From Nitrosospira sp. (GTDB taxonomy: Bacteria; Pseudomonadota; Gammaproteobacteria; Burkholderiales; Nitrosomonadaceae), in the NCBI GenBank assembly GCA_013821425.1, contig JACDGV010000028.1, forward strand, positions 1-32,580: a DNA stretch of 32,580 bases, read 5' to 3'. Shown here piece by piece: positions 31,106 to 32,580 of this stretch (positions are counted from its first letter, which is position 1; each line of letters begins with the position of its first letter). Position numbers and translations under genes: made by a program. Below the pieces are notes generated by a model. The model ran no database searches and was not told the DNA's origin. It worked only from the letters and a program-made list of their open reading frames with translations.

Positions 31106-31184
31106 GCGGCACATATACCCTGATCGCTCGCAGGGGAGCATCGAGCCTCATAGTCGGCCCGCTAAAGGGCCTGATTGCGCCGAG

Positions 31185-32168
31185 TCAGATCCAATGCTGC
31201 TGGCGATACCAGTTCACGCTATCCCTTGTTGATTCCTTGATGGGCCGCGGCTTCAAGCCAAGTTCAGCAAAGGTTTCTGAAGGATCGAAGTGCATGGAGC
31301 GTTTTGTAAGCCGCACACCGGTGACAGTTGCCATAGGCATGCAATGGGAGATGTGATCGGCCCACAACTCACTGAGCCAGCCGATCGCTAGCGCCGCTGA
31401 ATAGGGAATAGTCCATTTTGGCACTGAGCGATTCACGATATCCCCAAGAACTTCAAGCCACTCGATCAACCGATAGTTGTGCCCCCCGAGTAGATACCGG
31501 ACGCCAGGCCGGCCGCGGTGCATGGCACGCACCAATCCGTCAGCGGCGTCTCGAACATCGATCAGGTTCAATTGACAGTCAAGATATGCCGGAATCTTTC
31601 CTTGACAGAACGCAACTGCAAGACGAGTTGGAGGTGTTTGATTTCGATCGCCAGGTCCGACCGGCAATGTAGGGCTGCACACGATCACAGGCGCGCCCGC
31701 TTCGGCAAGCTTGAACACGGCTTGTTCCGCCCGGAATTTGCTCAAGCAGTAGGGGCCGATCATATCCTCTTCGCGAAAGCGGGCAGATTCAACGGCTCCA
31801 CCACCGGATTGATCCGACGTGAGAATGCTTTCGGTGCTTACATACAAAGCCCGGCTCGCTCCGCTGTCGAGTGCGGCACGCATGACATTGAGCGCACCGA
31901 TATGATTAACCTCGTCAAATTCGCGGCGATTGCGCCGCCAGAGATTTGGATCGGCGGCCAGGTGATAGACACGCTCGCAGCCGTGCGTCGCATTCCGCAT
32001 CGCACCCGAGTCGCGAATATCTGCTCGAACCAGTTCAATGCGTTCCAGGGGTAAATGATTTACTACCGCAGAGGGATGCTCAACCACCCGGACCGGGTCG
32101 CCGCTGTCCAGCAATTGCTGCACGAGATGCGAACCGATAAACCCCGCACCGCCTGTCACCAGATTCAT
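31185..32168 (-). CDS. NAD-dependent epimerase/dehydratase (extended SDR)
   Basis: The 327-residue protein has the extended-SDR signature MNLVTGGAGFIGSHLVQQLL (GGAGFIG at 6-12), HLAADPN and RALYVSTESIL in the core, and catalytic Y140-C-L-S-K144. It acts on a nucleotide sugar or a similar NAD-linked substrate. Resemblance to hopanoid- or flavonol-reductase-like subgroups is suggested by overall form but not provable here. Its ATG (32168) shares one base with the stop of the ketopantoate-reductase-like gene (TAATG), so the two form an operon. Confidence 0.87.
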   Translation of the reverse strand: MNLVTGGAGFIGSHLVQQLLDSGDPVRVVEHPSAVVNHLPLERIELVRADIRDSGAMRNATHGCERVYHLAADPNLWRRNRREFDEVNHIGALNVMRAALDSGASRALYVSTESILTSDQSGGGAVESARFREEDMIGPYCLSKFRAEQAVFKLAEAGAPVIVCSPTLPVGPGDRNQTPPTRLAVAFCQGKIPAYLDCQLNLIDVRDAADGLVRAMHRGRPGVRYLLGGHNYRLIEWLEVLGDIVNRSVPKWTIPYSAALAIGWLSELWADHISHCMPMATVTGVRLTKRSMHFDPSETFAELGLKPRPIKESTRDSVNWYRQQHWI

Positions 32169-32580
32169 TACAGAGATCCATCTTCAAGCGATGTCACGAG
32201 GTCGTGAAGGTGCGTTCGTGCCTGGGGAAGCCGTTCAAGAGAGATTCGATCAACCAGATTGATAACGGCAGTATTGATTGGACAGGGAAAGAGTCCTGCA
32301 AGTCGAATAAGGTGGCCGTTGTAGGCGTCTATTTCGGTGTGGCCGCTTCCCATATCCGGACTCATGGAGCAATAGGTTCCACGCAACGAAGGGCGGAAGA
32401 ATAGTCCCATGAGCCCGGGCAAGAACGGAGTTTGCAATATGCGCATGACCGTATCGGGATGAAATGGCCCAATCTTTTCCAGCGCACGACCGGCGTAACG
32501 CAGGATCGAATAATTTTCCCGCAGCAAAGCGAAGAACAGTTTTCGCGTAAGCGAATCGATGAGCAGTTCCGCATTATCCA
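32168..32580 (-). CDS. Ketopantoate reductase (PanE/ApbA)-like, C-terminal part, cut by right edge
   Basis: The frame is open from the window end and reads DNAELLIDSLTRKLFFALLR, then ENYSILRYAGRALEKIGPFH, and closes with GHTEIDAYNGHLIRLAGLFP and CPINTAVINLVDRIS before TAA. This is the all-helical C-terminal domain of ketopantoate reductases; EIDAYNGHLIRLA-x-x-x-x-x-CPINTA is its substrate-binding signature. The NADPH-binding N-terminal half lies outside the window. Paralogues with other 2-oxo-acid substrates are common, so pantothenate synthesis is only one possibility. The stop overlaps the next gene's start. Confidence 0.82.
   Translation of the reverse strand, partial: DNAELLIDSLTRKLFFALLRENYSILRYAGRALEKIGPFHPDTVMRILQTPFLPGLMGLFFRPSLRGTYCSMSPDMGSGHTEIDAYNGHLIRLAGLFPCPINTAVINLVDRISLERLPQARTHLHDLVTSLEDGSL

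Noticed and set aside
1-32580. CRISPR arrays, tRNA, rRNA, phage structural genes
   Set aside because: I saw no regularly spaced repeats, no cloverleaf-like sequences with CCA-type ends, no rRNA motifs and no phage proteins; none can be supported.

Overview
The window looks like part of a chromosome from a soil or freshwater betaproteobacterium, and Nitrosospira or a related member of the Nitrosomonadales is my best guess. That placement is inferred from base composition, from the style of the small conserved hypothetical proteins and from gene content; no rRNA, tRNA or other phylogenetic marker is present. The first 1.2 kb or so is AT-richer and mobile. It holds the 5' end of an IS3-type transposase running off the left edge, a decayed IS21 istA remnant, and an intact RelB/RelE-type toxin-antitoxin pair with a palindromic operator candidate.

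From 1.3 to 5.5 kb come small exported or hypothetical proteins, a lipoprotein, a short-chain dehydrogenase, the C-terminal stump of a GH15 glycoside hydrolase, a 24-residue membrane miniprotein that is easily missed, and a ParE toxin remnant. At 5.6-9.7 kb lies the most interesting unit. It is a two-gene, ATGA-overlapping operon that closely resembles Bacillus subtilis MrfA/YprA (DEAD/DEAH helicase with a C-terminal four-cysteine cluster) and MrfB/YprB (DEDD exonuclease), the mitomycin-repair pair. A recognisable promoter precedes it, with a perfect 16-bp palindrome over the expected transcription start.

From 9.7 to 30.8 kb the window is rich in envelope and stress genes. They include a Gly/Asp/His-rich secreted protein; an AI-2E-type permease coupled to a phospholipase-D/cardiolipin-synthase lipoprotein; a SERCA-like P2A Ca2+-ATPase; a DUF4142 protein; a CbpA/CbpM co-chaperone pair; an IS200/IS605-type solo tnpA; an HdeD pseudogene; a thioredoxin-reductase-like flavoprotein; a large-subunit catalase followed by a glycogen-debranching enzyme; HU; DoxX; a Tat-exported intradiol dioxygenase; and an MDR-family oxidoreductase. 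ATGA start/stop overlaps are frequent. Two genes, glgX and the gene at 21323, appear to be preceded by short upstream ORFs that end on the start codon of the main gene.

The right end carries an ADP-ribosylglycohydrolase pseudogene that converges on a two-gene operon: the C-terminal part of a ketopantoate-reductase-like protein (cut by the window edge) and an NAD-dependent epimerase. Gene decay recurs here (istA, GH15, ParE, HdeD, ADP-ribosylglycohydrolase), as do octanucleotide tandem repeats that share an ACTC end. No CRISPR array, prophage, tRNA or rRNA was seen.
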